From NCBI GenBank assembly GCA_031771865.1, contig JASISA010000022.1:124001-188000 (forward strand): DNA of 64,000 bases. The letters are read 5' to 3'. This document shows, piece by piece, positions 1-8,779 of this stretch (its first letter is position 1; the number at the start of each line of letters is the position of its first letter). Under the pieces are notes generated by a model that made no database searches, was not told the origin of the DNA, and saw only the letters and a program-made list of their open reading frames with translations. The translations under genes were made by a program, and so were the position numbers. Source of the DNA: Nothophaeocryptopus gaeumannii. Taxonomy: Eukaryota > Ascomycota > Dothideomycetes > Mycosphaerellales > Mycosphaerellaceae.

Positions 1-848
1 GGTCGACGCCAAGCCCGGTTGATCCCGGATTTTTGGCCTGAGGCATGACTATCTTGGAACGCCAACTCGCAGGGCTCAGGGCGAGAACAACGGGCGAGGT
101 AGCAGGTATGTGGACGTGTACGTGTACCCAGCTTGACCACATGACCACATCGCGAGCGGTGATGGACGGCAGCACCCAGAAGCCAGGGCACTGAGCATTC
201 TGATAGGCTCACACCTCGGAGTCACATTCCGTTCGAGCTCTTGAGAGTCTTCTCAATCTTATCTAGCTATCTCCGCATCACCCCGCTCGAGCCGCTCGTC
301 GTGACCCCTCGCCCAGAGGACTTGTAGCGGAAAGACATCTACCAACAAACGATGGAGTCGCGGTGCCTGCTTGCTGCCAGCGACGACGTTGGACAGTGTT
401 CCGAGCAGGATGTATGTATCAAAGACTGCAGCAAAGCGCACGGGTGCTGGGGCGTATCTCAAGATCGATGATAATGTCAACACTATCACCGCCACGTCCA
501 CAACCGGCTCTCGGGTCTCGTGCTGCGACAGAGGTACACAGGCATTTCAAGCGAGCTTCCCTGCCGACCATCACTGCCATGTGCGGAAATGGATGCGCGC
601 TTTGCCAGTACCTCGTTCGTGATTCGGTAGTGTACGCCCACCACCACCTCGATCCGAGCTCGATGCTATCAGCAACTCAACCGCTGATTGAAAGTCTGTT
701 GCTCTGCCGCTTGCCGTCGGCGCCTCGTCACTGCTCGCATATTGCTCGTTATATAATACTGCTCATGCGCCGCTTGAGCGACTAGGCCTGCGGATTGCCC
801 CTTTGAACAAACGTCCATTACTCATCGTCAATCGTCAATCGTTCCTAC
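1..848. other. intergenic, upstream of the oxygenase gene
   Basis: No convincing gene is seen. The open frames here are short, overlap each other on both strands, lack recognisable motifs, and the longest minus-strand one opens at GTG. The right-hand end is the promoter of the oxygenase gene that begins at 849. Any gene to the left of the window is not visible. Confidence 0.6.
749..758 (+). promoter_or_regulatory. TATA-like box of the oxygenase gene
   Basis: An AT-only run (TTATATAATA) stands about 90 bases before the ATG at 849, in otherwise GC-balanced DNA. It is the best core-promoter candidate for the oxygenase gene. This is by position and composition only; the transcription start is not known. 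Confidence 0.45.
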
Positions 849-2091
849 ATGCCTCACAAGGAAGAGTATACTGAATTCACTCCAGACAGCTATCCGCCGT
901 TTCCCGACGGCTTGAAGACCATCGATCTCCAGACTATATCGTTGCGGAAGATACAGGATGGCGACCAGTTGGAGCAGGACCGCATGTTTGAAGCATGCAA
1001 AAGCTGGGGCTTCTTTGTAAGACATGGGCAAAGCGCACATCCCGACATACTGACCAACATGCCATTGACAGTATCTTGAACTGGGGGATTCAGACCAAGG
1101 CAAGATCATACATGAAGGCGCAGACGAGATAGCGCGCGTTGCCGAGCGCGTCTTTGCTCTCCCTCTTGAAGAGAAGACGAAATATGTCTATGGCAACAAG
1201 CACCTCTTCGGGTGCGGAAAGCAAGCGGTGTTGCATTGGTCACGAGACGCATGCTAATCTCGAAGACAGTTATAAGAAAATCGGACACACAGTCACTGAC
1301 AAGAACAAAACACCAGATACCGCTGAATTCTTCAATGTGGGCAAGAATGATAGCATCATATCGCAATCCGAAAGGACGCGACCGTGGCCCAAGCCTGTTC
1401 AGGACAGCAGAGAGCTGTTCTCGACATACTGCAAAACTGCTCACTCTGTTGGCCTCCAAATGTTGGGAATTCTTGTATCCAAGGTAGGGGTTGATCCAGA
1501 GGAGATTCATTCTCGGCATAAGCTAGATAGCGACTCTGGGGACCACGTAAGATTGACCAGGGGTCCGCCAAGGAAAACTACAGAGATGCCGGAGATCCAA
1601 ACGCCATCGCACACGGACTTTGGCACAATCACGATCCTCATGAACTGGCTCGGAGGTCTTCAAGTCTACGGATCTCCAAACCGAATCGTGGGCAACCTGG
1701 ACTTCGAGGATAACCAAGGAGAGTGGATGTGGGTGAAGCCAAAACCCGGTAAGAAATCACAGGCTGGAAGCCATCAGATATCTAAGACACACGCTGATCT
1801 TCAACCCTTCGCTCTGCAGGTCATGCGATTGTGAATCTGGGCGATGCAATGGTTACATTTTTGAATGGCATCCTCTGTTCCGGGCGGCACCGCGTCATTC
1901 CGGCTCCTGGAGAGCAAGGCAAATGGCCGCGCTACAGTGTCGTTTACTTCGTCAGGCCCATCGATGACTGTCGTCTGAAAACATTGAAGGGTTCTGGAAT
2001 TCCTGAGGCGGGTGATGAGAATGACGAAGGGATAAATGCCAAGGAGTGGATATATCAGCAATCGCGCAAGCTGGCTGGTGCGTACAACTAG
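849..2091 (+). CDS. Fe(II)/2-oxoglutarate-dependent oxygenase (isopenicillin N synthase-like)
   Basis: Four exons: 849-1016, 1072-1211, 1270-1748 and 1820-2091, giving 352 aa. The N-terminal DIOX_N region carries the FEACKSWGFF signature near residue 50. The C-terminal double-stranded beta-helix core holds the metal triad H217, D219 (HTDFGTI) and H286 (SGRHRV). The 2-oxoglutarate-binding pair is R300 and S302 (RYSVVYF). All three introns restore conserved sequence: WGFF|YLELGD, LFG|YKKIG and KPG|HAIVNLGDAM. The second intron has a GCTAATC branch site. The length is usual for the family. Such enzymes hydroxylate, desaturate or cyclise small molecules in the cytosol; the substrate cannot be read here and no pathway genes are adjacent. 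The start is the first ATG of the conserved frame. Confidence 0.92.
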
Positions 2092-2331
2092 GGTATGTAA
2101 TCGGCAGCGTTGTTTGGATTGTTTGCTCGAGGAGATGAATCCAAGAAGCTTGATCATCTACCTTTCCCCGCTTTGACAGCGCCAGAAACGGCTGGGAGTA
2201 GGCAGCGTGTTTCCATGTGTGATGCGCACAGACTCAGAACAGCTTTGACTTTGCGTACCATCCGCAAATATCGGGACCGCCCCAGGTGCGGTCCTAACCC
2301 ATTGATGCTGCTTGTCTCGTCTCTGAGATAT

Positions 2332-4569
2332 TTACAATTCGATTAGGCTTTCCTCCTTTACTTGCGGCACATGATGTGGCGCCATCGGAAAGCTTTCCTG
2401 CCCGTACCCACTAGATGATGTCGGTGCTTGAGGCCACTGTTGCTCCGACGCTTGTTGCGAGCGTGGTGCTTGCTGTGCGTAGTATTGCTGAGACGGTGGC
2501 CTCTGTAGAGGAGGCTGCGGAGAAGGCTGAGGCTGCGTCTGATAAGGCTGTGGAGGCTGCTGTTGTTGGTACTGCTGCCCGGAAGACTGCTGATAGCCTT
2601 GTGGAGGTGGTTGGTGATACATCTCTGGACTGGGGGGCTGCGCGGGGAGAGGTACAGATGTTGGTGCCTGTTGCTGCTCGCCGTAATAAAAGCTCGCCGC
2701 TGGATCTGCGGTGGGCGAAGACATTGCCGGTGGATTTGACGTCTGCGAACTGTGGCTGGGAGCGTATTGGGAGTTGTTTTGCGAATGGTGTTGCGATGAA
2801 TGACGTCGCTGAAGCTGAGGCTGCGGATCGGGATGCGAGTGCTGAGAGAAACCTGGTTGGGACAATACCTGTGGGTGTTGCTGCGGCGCAAGCCCCTGCG
2901 GAGGTTGTTGATAATACGGCGCCTCTGGCGGAGGTGGTCCGTACGAAGACAGTCGCGGCTTGTGGAATGACGGATAAGGAGCTTGTGGTTGCTGGTAGAC
3001 CCCATAAGGCTGCGTCTGCACAGATGCATAGCTATCCAGCGGAGGCGCGTTACCAGTGTAGTAGCTTTCGGTACCGTGTTGACTCTCAGGCAAAGCTGGA
3101 TGGAGGTTCGGATACATGCTGTTTCGCTGTGATACTCCGTATTGACGAGATGTGTATGCGCTAGCCATTCTCTCCTCCAGCATCCGGTCGTAGTACCTTA
3201 CTACTGTCGCCAGTTTTGAGTGAAGGTCTAGCAAGGTGTCATGCTTGCTCATCGTCTCTCCGTACGTCCTGGCCAATTTGGGCCGCAATGTACCTATGCT
3301 CTCGTACAATTCCTGTATCTGCGGCTCTCGGAGTATTGTTCCTGGAGGCTGGTGTTGCAGGCGGTCGACTAACGTTGCGAATAGATTGATGTTTTCTGCT
3401 TCCACGGGCGTCAGTTCGAACTGATTGTTTGGTTTGTACTGAATTTGCGCTGCTTTTGACGTCGTGGAAGCCTGCTCCATGAGCTCTTTCGCGTGGCGTT
3501 GCTTCTGCTCCTCCACGTCCTGAAGGCTGGCTGCAATAGCAGCTTTCAAATCAGCGTCTTCCTCTTCCTGGTCCTCATGCCCGTTCTCGCCACCCTTTTG
3601 CCCGTATCGCTGGTGCTGCTGCGTACCCTTGCTGGTGCCATTTGTGTGCGGCTTCGGTGTGTGCAGCTGTGACTGAGGAACGTAGCCAGCACCCACGTGC
3701 CCTTTGCTATCCTCCAAGCTCATTTCCAAGGCGCGCTTCAGGTCTGCATCGAAACTGTCCTCAGTTACTCGCGCCCCTCGCGGCTGCATTCGCTCAGCAG
3801 ACGTGCCCACACTCGAGCCCTGCCACAGCGTTCTCGCGGGAGCAGTTCTCGGACTCTGCGGTCCAGGCGTACCGCGACTCTTCTCAGTCAATTTCATATA
3901 GCATCCGTCATCAACGCGAACAGGCTGCATAATGCCCAGGTGCGGCAGCGGTAGAGTCTTGCTAGAGCACGTACCACAGAAGACGCTGCCACAATTCCGA
4001 CAATGGTGCTTGCGATTGGTAAAGGTAAATTTCTCGCGACAGCGCATACACACATCGCTGTCAATCCACTCCGGAGGCGCGTCAGAATCGAACATGCTGC
4101 TGGTAACTTCCTGGCGCGGGGGGAAGTGGAATCCGTCACGCTGCAGAGAGCGGTAGGCGTCGGAGAGGTAGTTAAGGCTCTCGCGACCTTGGGCGGCAGA
4201 AGCCCAATTCTGGATGAGCTCGAGAATTTTGGCTTTGACGTCGTTGTTGGCCTCGCCAGCGCCGCGAGCGTGCAGAATGCTAGTGAGGTTGTCGACAAAC
4301 TCGCGACTGGAGATTTCAGCCATGAAATGCGCGCCGCCATTCTTGACACAGGTGTCGGTCAAGTTCAAGGCGGCCAGCTGTACATTTGGGTTCTTGTGTC
4401 CGATCCGGCGCTTGAGGCTGCGCATGGCCTCACGCGGAGCCACCGTCTTGCTGCGGATGACATCGCTGATCTCGAGGTTGAGTGCCATGTCCTCAAGCGA
4501 GCTGGACGTGGCACGCTCGATCTGCGCGTCCAGCTCCGCGTTGGCCGCGTTCCCAAACCACGAAGCCAT
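2332..4569 (-). CDS. VPS27: ESCRT-0 subunit Vps27 (VHS-FYVE-UIM)
   Basis: Intronless, 745 aa, ATG at 4569. Domains in order: a VHS domain (about 10-150); a FYVE zinc finger (about 165-226) with CMRC and the PI3P-binding core RKHHCRNCG; two ubiquitin-interacting motifs near 274-287 and 338-352 (DADLKRALEMSLED and DADLKAAIAASLQD); a helical core region near 380-470 that would bind the Hse1 partner; then a long Gln/Pro-rich tail. The protein ends in LIEL, a clathrin-box motif. Vps27 sits on endosomes through PI3P, gathers ubiquitinated membrane cargo and recruits ESCRT-I for sorting into multivesicular bodies. It is transcribed divergently from the DOA4-like deubiquitinase. Confidence is high because every diagnostic domain is present in the expected order. 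Confidence 0.96.
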   Translation of the reverse strand: MASWFGNAANAELDAQIERATSSSLEDMALNLEISDVIRSKTVAPREAMRSLKRRIGHKNPNVQLAALNLTDTCVKNGGAHFMAEISSREFVDNLTSILHARGAGEANNDVKAKILELIQNWASAAQGRESLNYLSDAYRSLQRDGFHFPPRQEVTSSMFDSDAPPEWIDSDVCMRCREKFTFTNRKHHCRNCGSVFCGTCSSKTLPLPHLGIMQPVRVDDGCYMKLTEKSRGTPGPQSPRTAPARTLWQGSSVGTSAERMQPRGARVTEDSFDADLKRALEMSLEDSKGHVGAGYVPQSQLHTPKPHTNGTSKGTQQHQRYGQKGGENGHEDQEEEDADLKAAIAASLQDVEEQKQRHAKELMEQASTTSKAAQIQYKPNNQFELTPVEAENINLFATLVDRLQHQPPGTILREPQIQELYESIGTLRPKLARTYGETMSKHDTLLDLHSKLATVVRYYDRMLEERMASAYTSRQYGVSQRNSMYPNLHPALPESQHGTESYYTGNAPPLDSYASVQTQPYGVYQQPQAPYPSFHKPRLSSYGPPPPEAPYYQQPPQGLAPQQHPQVLSQPGFSQHSHPDPQPQLQRRHSSQHHSQNNSQYAPSHSSQTSNPPAMSSPTADPAASFYYGEQQQAPTSVPLPAQPPSPEMYHQPPPQGYQQSSGQQYQQQQPPQPYQTQPQPSPQPPLQRPPSQQYYAQQAPRSQQASEQQWPQAPTSSSGYGQESFPMAPHHVPQVKEESLIEL

Positions 4570-5308
4570 CCTGTGCTGAGTGTCCTCGGTGGTGTTTGCT
4601 CGCGGAGCGGCGACGATCCACCGGGGAATATCGGAGGAGAGGGCGGCGCGGCAGCGAGGCTATGGGCGGAGAAGAGGGCGCATGCAGTGAAGCGCTCCAG
4701 GTGGTGAGCAGCGGTGGTGGGAGGAATCCCAACCAGAATTGTCGTGGAGGCGGCAGTGGAGTGATCCAGGCGGCGGAGTGTGGATGCGGTGCGGTGTCGA
4801 CCTCAGTCGGTAGATTAGATGGGTGGTGGAGCGGTCGCTGTCCGTAGTGAGGTGGTTGACGGGAGGTGGCCTTATTACTAGTACGTAGCCAGCAGGTGCG
4901 TGAGGTACGTGTATGTATTACTGTTGAATGTGAGAGAGGGAGAGTAGTGAGAGGGAGTGAGCTGGTATGACGTGCGTTGCCTTGCCCTAGACGCAGACGA
5001 GGCAGACGCACACTCTCACACTCACACAACTACCACTACTACTCACGCTCACGCTCACACTGTTACGCCCAACAGCAGCCTCCCGATCTAGTTTCAACAG
5101 CCACACGTCGCGATTCACGACCCTCCGCTCCGCCACCGCGCTCCACCTCCACGCCCGCCCCCATCCCATTCTTCGTCAATAGAGTGCGCACCATCGTCGA
5201 CACTGCTTCTCGCTCTGCGGCACCGCAGGCCCCGTAGCTGTCCTAGGCTGAGCGCTGTCTGGTCTACACAGGAAAGATGCCGCTTTGTCCATCGCCGAGA
5301 CCGCCAGC
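4570..5308. promoter_or_regulatory. shared divergent promoter of VPS27 and DOA4
   Basis: A 739-bp gap separates the two divergent ATGs and must hold both promoters and 5' leaders. The right half (about 5005-5060) has runs of CTCACA/CTACCACTA, a pyrimidine-rich strand typical of fungal promoters. No clear TATA box was found. An acceptor-like TCTACACAG lies just before the DOA4 start, so a leader intron is possible. Confidence 0.6.
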
Positions 5309-5312
5309 ATGA
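5277..5312 (+). promoter_or_regulatory. short upstream ORF overlapping the DOA4 start
   Basis: An 11-codon frame opens at the ATG at 5277 and closes with a TGA whose first two bases are the last two of the DOA4 ATG at 5309 (an ATGA overlap). Ribosomes translating it would end exactly at the DOA4 start, a layout suited to reinitiation or dampened translation. The frame is directly visible; a regulatory role is inference and depends on the mRNA including 5277. Confidence 0.4.
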
Positions 5313-8300
5313 GCACGAGTGCAGCCTCGCCGCTTCCCACTCCCCCAGCGTCCACCCCCGGGCAGCCGAATGGGTCTCATGCGCACTCGTCGAACGGCGG
5401 CGGCGGCGAGCGCGTGTTCGCTCACATTTTCGACCTCAAGGCCGACGCGTTGACAGGCTTCAGTCCTTCGCAATCCGTCACGCAGCTGTTCAACTGTGCA
5501 GAGAACGCGCTGAAAGCTGCCGAGAGCCATGTTGTCTTCCGTCGTCCTGATTTGGCCTTCGTCGACTATCTTCGTGCCTATGAGATTGCGGTGGAATCAC
5601 TTCCGCACCATCGAGATTACATTCACTTCATACACGATCAGCATGGCGAGCAGAAGCTTCTTGTATTGCAGCGGAGGGTCAATGCCATGAACGAACAATT
5701 TGCCAAGATTAAGCAGATCATCGTGAACAACAACATGCGTTACAACGTTGAGCCTCGAGCTGGACGACAAGGAGCCACTGCGGTCTCTACATCCAACAGT
5801 CAAAAGGTGAAGCCTTCTATCTCTCCCAAACCAGACAAACTGCACGCGAGAGCTGTTATGGCTGTGGCTGGATCAGAAGCATTGACGGATCGATTCGCAA
5901 AACTGCGCGGCATAAGTCATGCGGAGCCCGTTAGACCCAGCTCGAGGGGCTCAAACGCATCCACTGCTAGCCGGACTATGCCCTCCGGCGGCAATCTGGA
6001 CTCTTTATCTCAAACCTCAAGGCCGCTGGGCCCACGAAGCATGCCAGACACTGGACTCGCGCCTGCCCGTCCCGCAAAGCTTCCCTTGGATACAGACCTG
6101 GCTGCCGCCATGCCGAAGCCTCCCAGTCCCACTTACAGCCCTGCCAGGAACATGCAGACAACGGGCAATATTGCCCCCCCGCGGCACAGTGCTCGAAGTC
6201 TTGCTAGCTCTAGCAGTCGCAAGTCCTCTCTAATCACGGAATCATCGGCCTCGTCTATAGCTCCCAACGGACCGGGTGACTACTTCGGTTCGGGGAGTGC
6301 GAACAGTACTTTACATGGCCAATTCCTGCGTCGAAAATCCGTTCACATGCCGAAAGAGACACGCATCAGCGCCCAGAAACTCTACGACTATCTCGAACGA
6401 TTCAATATCCTGCTCATTGACTTTCGACCCCGTGACGATTTTGGCCAAGGCCATATCTACTCGCGGAATGTCATTTGCATCGAACCAATAGGATTACGTC
6501 AAGGTATGAGCGCCGAAGAGCTGGCTGATCAGCTCGTTCTCTCTCCTGAGGAAGAGCAACAGGCGTTTTTCAATCGGGACAAGTATGACCTCGTAGTGTA
6601 CTACGACACGAACACCCGATCTGAGCATTATTTGTCACATCCATCGGGCAACTTGGAAACCCAGCTCAAGTATCTGCACGAAGCTATATATGACTTCAAC
6701 CAGGATAAACCGTTGCAGCGACCTCCAATTATTTTGGTTGGCGGTATCGAGGCATGGATTGACCTCGTGGGCAATCAAGCGCTCATTGCAACCAACACGC
6801 AAGCGAAGATCAAGCATGGTCGACCAATACAGCGACGACCGTTGGCCAGAGACGGCCAAATGAGGCCCCCAAAACGTCGACTCCGTGATTATAATCCCAT
6901 CGACCCAGACGAGGAGCAGAAATGGCGCGACCGTGCCCAAAGTGAAAGCATGCCCGAAGCGCCGGCAGTTACACAAGACGAAGACGATGGGGATGAGCAG
7001 GACACAATGCAGCGGTTCCCAAATATCGACGAGTTCAATGCTCGATTCCCCGAGGCAGGCACGCTGGGACAGCAGCCAATAACCAACACATCAGCACGCC
7101 CACTTGTCTCATCACCAACGAGTATGCCACAATACCCTTCGGCGCCGCCACCCTCCGTGTATCCGGCCGCACCGGCTAGGCCAGCACCGGCAGCTCCACG
7201 GATGAGCTACACAGGTGTCAGCGACAGGGCTGTCTCGCAAAGCACGCCCACATCCAGGACCTCAAGTCAATTGTTGCCATATGTGCCGCGGAAGTATTTG
7301 TCTCAGAACCTGCGAATACCACGGACAGGCATTCAGAATTTCGGCAACACATGCTATATGAATGCAACACTGCAGGCGCTCTCGGCCACAACGCCTCTCA
7401 CAATCCTGATGCTAGACGATCAGTACAAGAAGCTTGTTCAGAAGGAAAACTGGAAGGGCAGCCGAGGCCTTCTCCCTGAAATCTACGCAAACACCGTGCG
7501 CTCCCTGTGGCAAGGTGGAGTGGACTACATCAAACCAACGACTCTCCTGAATTTCTGCGGGCGCTTGAATAGCGTATTCAAGGATCCCAACCAACAGCAG
7601 GATGCTCAGGAGTTCTTTAGCTTCATTGTTGATTGCTTGCACGAAGACTTCAATGGCATGTGGTCGCGGACGCCATTGCGTATGCTAACAGAACAAGAGG
7701 AGGGCAAACGTGAGAGGATGCCGAAGTTGGTTGTTGCAAAGACCGAATGGGGACGATATACACATCGGGAAAATTCATTCCTTACGTCACTATTCTATGG
7801 CCAGCATTCTTCAAGATTGCGATGTCCGAAGTGCACTTTCACGAGCACAACTTACGAGGCCTGGGCCCTGCTTCAAGTCGAGATCCCAGACTGTCGGGAG
7901 ATCAAACTGCAGGACTGCCTGCGTCAGCACTTCCAAGATGAATTGCTGGATGACGAAAATCAATGGACATGTCCTGGCTGCAAAGTCCCTCGTAGAGCGA
8001 CCAAGAAGCTCACCATGACTCGGGCGCCACCCTTCCTCGTCGTAGCCCTGAAACGATTTAAACAAAATGCAAGAGGAGACCAGCGGAAAATTCACACAGC
8101 TGTACGTTTTCCACTCAGTGGCCTGAACATGGAAGAGTTTGTGCTTCCGCCTCCAACTCCGCAAGAGGCTCAAGAGATAGCGACAAACTATGGAGCAGAG
8201 GCATTGAAGACTGATGTGTCTCTGACGCCGCCGTACATGTACGATGCATATGCCGTTGTTCGGCACCTTGGAGATACGACTCGAAGCGGGCATTACACCT

Positions 8301-8449
8301 GTGCCGTCAAAGACAAGGCCAGACGATGCTGGCGATACTTCAACGATACAAGGTACCAGGACTTCCAGCCGGAGAACATGACTCCGAACCAGGCTTTAGA
8401 CAATGACCAGGCGTATTTCATTTTCTATCAGCGGAGGTCATCAGATTAG
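5309..8449 (+). CDS. DOA4: ubiquitin C-terminal hydrolase, Doa4/USP8 type (rhodanese + USP)
   Basis: Intronless, 1046 aa from the ATG at 5309. The open frame continues to a TTG at 5285, but no earlier in-frame ATG exists. The N-terminal 120 residues resemble the USP8-type helical/MIT region. A rhodanese-like domain follows (about 345-490); its active-site cysteine position reads VVYYDTNTRS, so it is probably non-catalytic. The USP domain (about 670-1045) has the Cys box GNTCYMNATLQAL (C682), two CxxC zinc knuckles (RCPKC and TCPGC) and the His box GHYTC (H995). In yeast, Doa4 strips ubiquitin from cargo at late endosomes before vesicle budding. Its divergent neighbour is VPS27. It could be the close paralog Ubp5; the endosomal role is inferred from the family. 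Confidence 0.94.
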   Translation: MSTSAASPLPTPPASTPGQPNGSHAHSSNGGGGERVFAHIFDLKADALTGFSPSQSVTQLFNCAENALKAAESHVVFRRPDLAFVDYLRAYEIAVESLPHHRDYIHFIHDQHGEQKLLVLQRRVNAMNEQFAKIKQIIVNNNMRYNVEPRAGRQGATAVSTSNSQKVKPSISPKPDKLHARAVMAVAGSEALTDRFAKLRGISHAEPVRPSSRGSNASTASRTMPSGGNLDSLSQTSRPLGPRSMPDTGLAPARPAKLPLDTDLAAAMPKPPSPTYSPARNMQTTGNIAPPRHSARSLASSSSRKSSLITESSASSIAPNGPGDYFGSGSANSTLHGQFLRRKSVHMPKETRISAQKLYDYLERFNILLIDFRPRDDFGQGHIYSRNVICIEPIGLRQGMSAEELADQLVLSPEEEQQAFFNRDKYDLVVYYDTNTRSEHYLSHPSGNLETQLKYLHEAIYDFNQDKPLQRPPIILVGGIEAWIDLVGNQALIATNTQAKIKHGRPIQRRPLARDGQMRPPKRRLRDYNPIDPDEEQKWRDRAQSESMPEAPAVTQDEDDGDEQDTMQRFPNIDEFNARFPEAGTLGQQPITNTSARPLVSSPTSMPQYPSAPPPSVYPAAPARPAPAAPRMSYTGVSDRAVSQSTPTSRTSSQLLPYVPRKYLSQNLRIPRTGIQNFGNTCYMNATLQALSATTPLTILMLDDQYKKLVQKENWKGSRGLLPEIYANTVRSLWQGGVDYIKPTTLLNFCGRLNSVFKDPNQQQDAQEFFSFIVDCLHEDFNGMWSRTPLRMLTEQEEGKRERMPKLVVAKTEWGRYTHRENSFLTSLFYGQHSSRLRCPKCTFTSTTYEAWALLQVEIPDCREIKLQDCLRQHFQDELLDDENQWTCPGCKVPRRATKKLTMTRAPPFLVVALKRFKQNARGDQRKIHTAVRFPLSGLNMEEFVLPPPTPQEAQEIATNYGAEALKTDVSLTPPYMYDAYAVVRHLGDTTRSGHYTCAVKDKARRCWRYFNDTRYQDFQPENMTPNQALDNDQAYFIFYQRRSSD

Positions 8450-8779
8450 TCGAATGCGACATAGATGAGAATACTGGTCGGTGATGCTGAAATTTGAGCG
8501 TTCGAGCGATTCATGACATGATGTTTTCAGATGAAAGTAGCAGTGTTCATGTATAGATGCACATACTGAGGGACTGCTTCAACTTCAATGTGTATTGAAG
8601 AAGGTTAGATCATCTCTACTCTTTATCTTCCTTTGTGTGACTGACCATCGTATTACGGTAAAAGTGTGATGTTTGGTGATGCACGCAAAGCAGCGCTCAG
8701 CGTCACTTGGTTTATCGATTCAAACCACTTCATGCCGCTCAACCCGCCGCCGTCGGACAAGACGACCATCCTCCACTAT
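8450..8779. other. convergent 3' gap between DOA4 and CWC22
   Basis: The two genes converge here, so the gap should contain both 3' UTRs and polyadenylation signals. No open frame or RNA gene is recognised. Confidence 0.6.

Noticed and set aside
259..501. 80-codon hydrophobic minus-strand frame near the left edge
   Set aside because: It opens at GTG, has no homologous look, and overlaps plus-strand frames of similar quality.
2415..3164. 249-codon Ala/Val-rich frame on the plus strand
   Set aside because: It is the complement of the CAG/CAA-rich Gln tail of VPS27; repeats of this kind open the opposite frames.
4003..4707. 234-codon frame antisense to the VPS27 N terminus
   Set aside because: The other strand carries the VHS and FYVE domains; this frame has no motif and opens at a non-ATG codon.
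5285..5308. TTG start for the deubiquitinase frame
   Set aside because: TTG is rarely used in fungal nuclear genes. The first in-frame ATG is at 5309, and the same logic moved the starts of CWC22, MET10, the dynamin, fumarase, DUF7729, PH and C2H2 genes.
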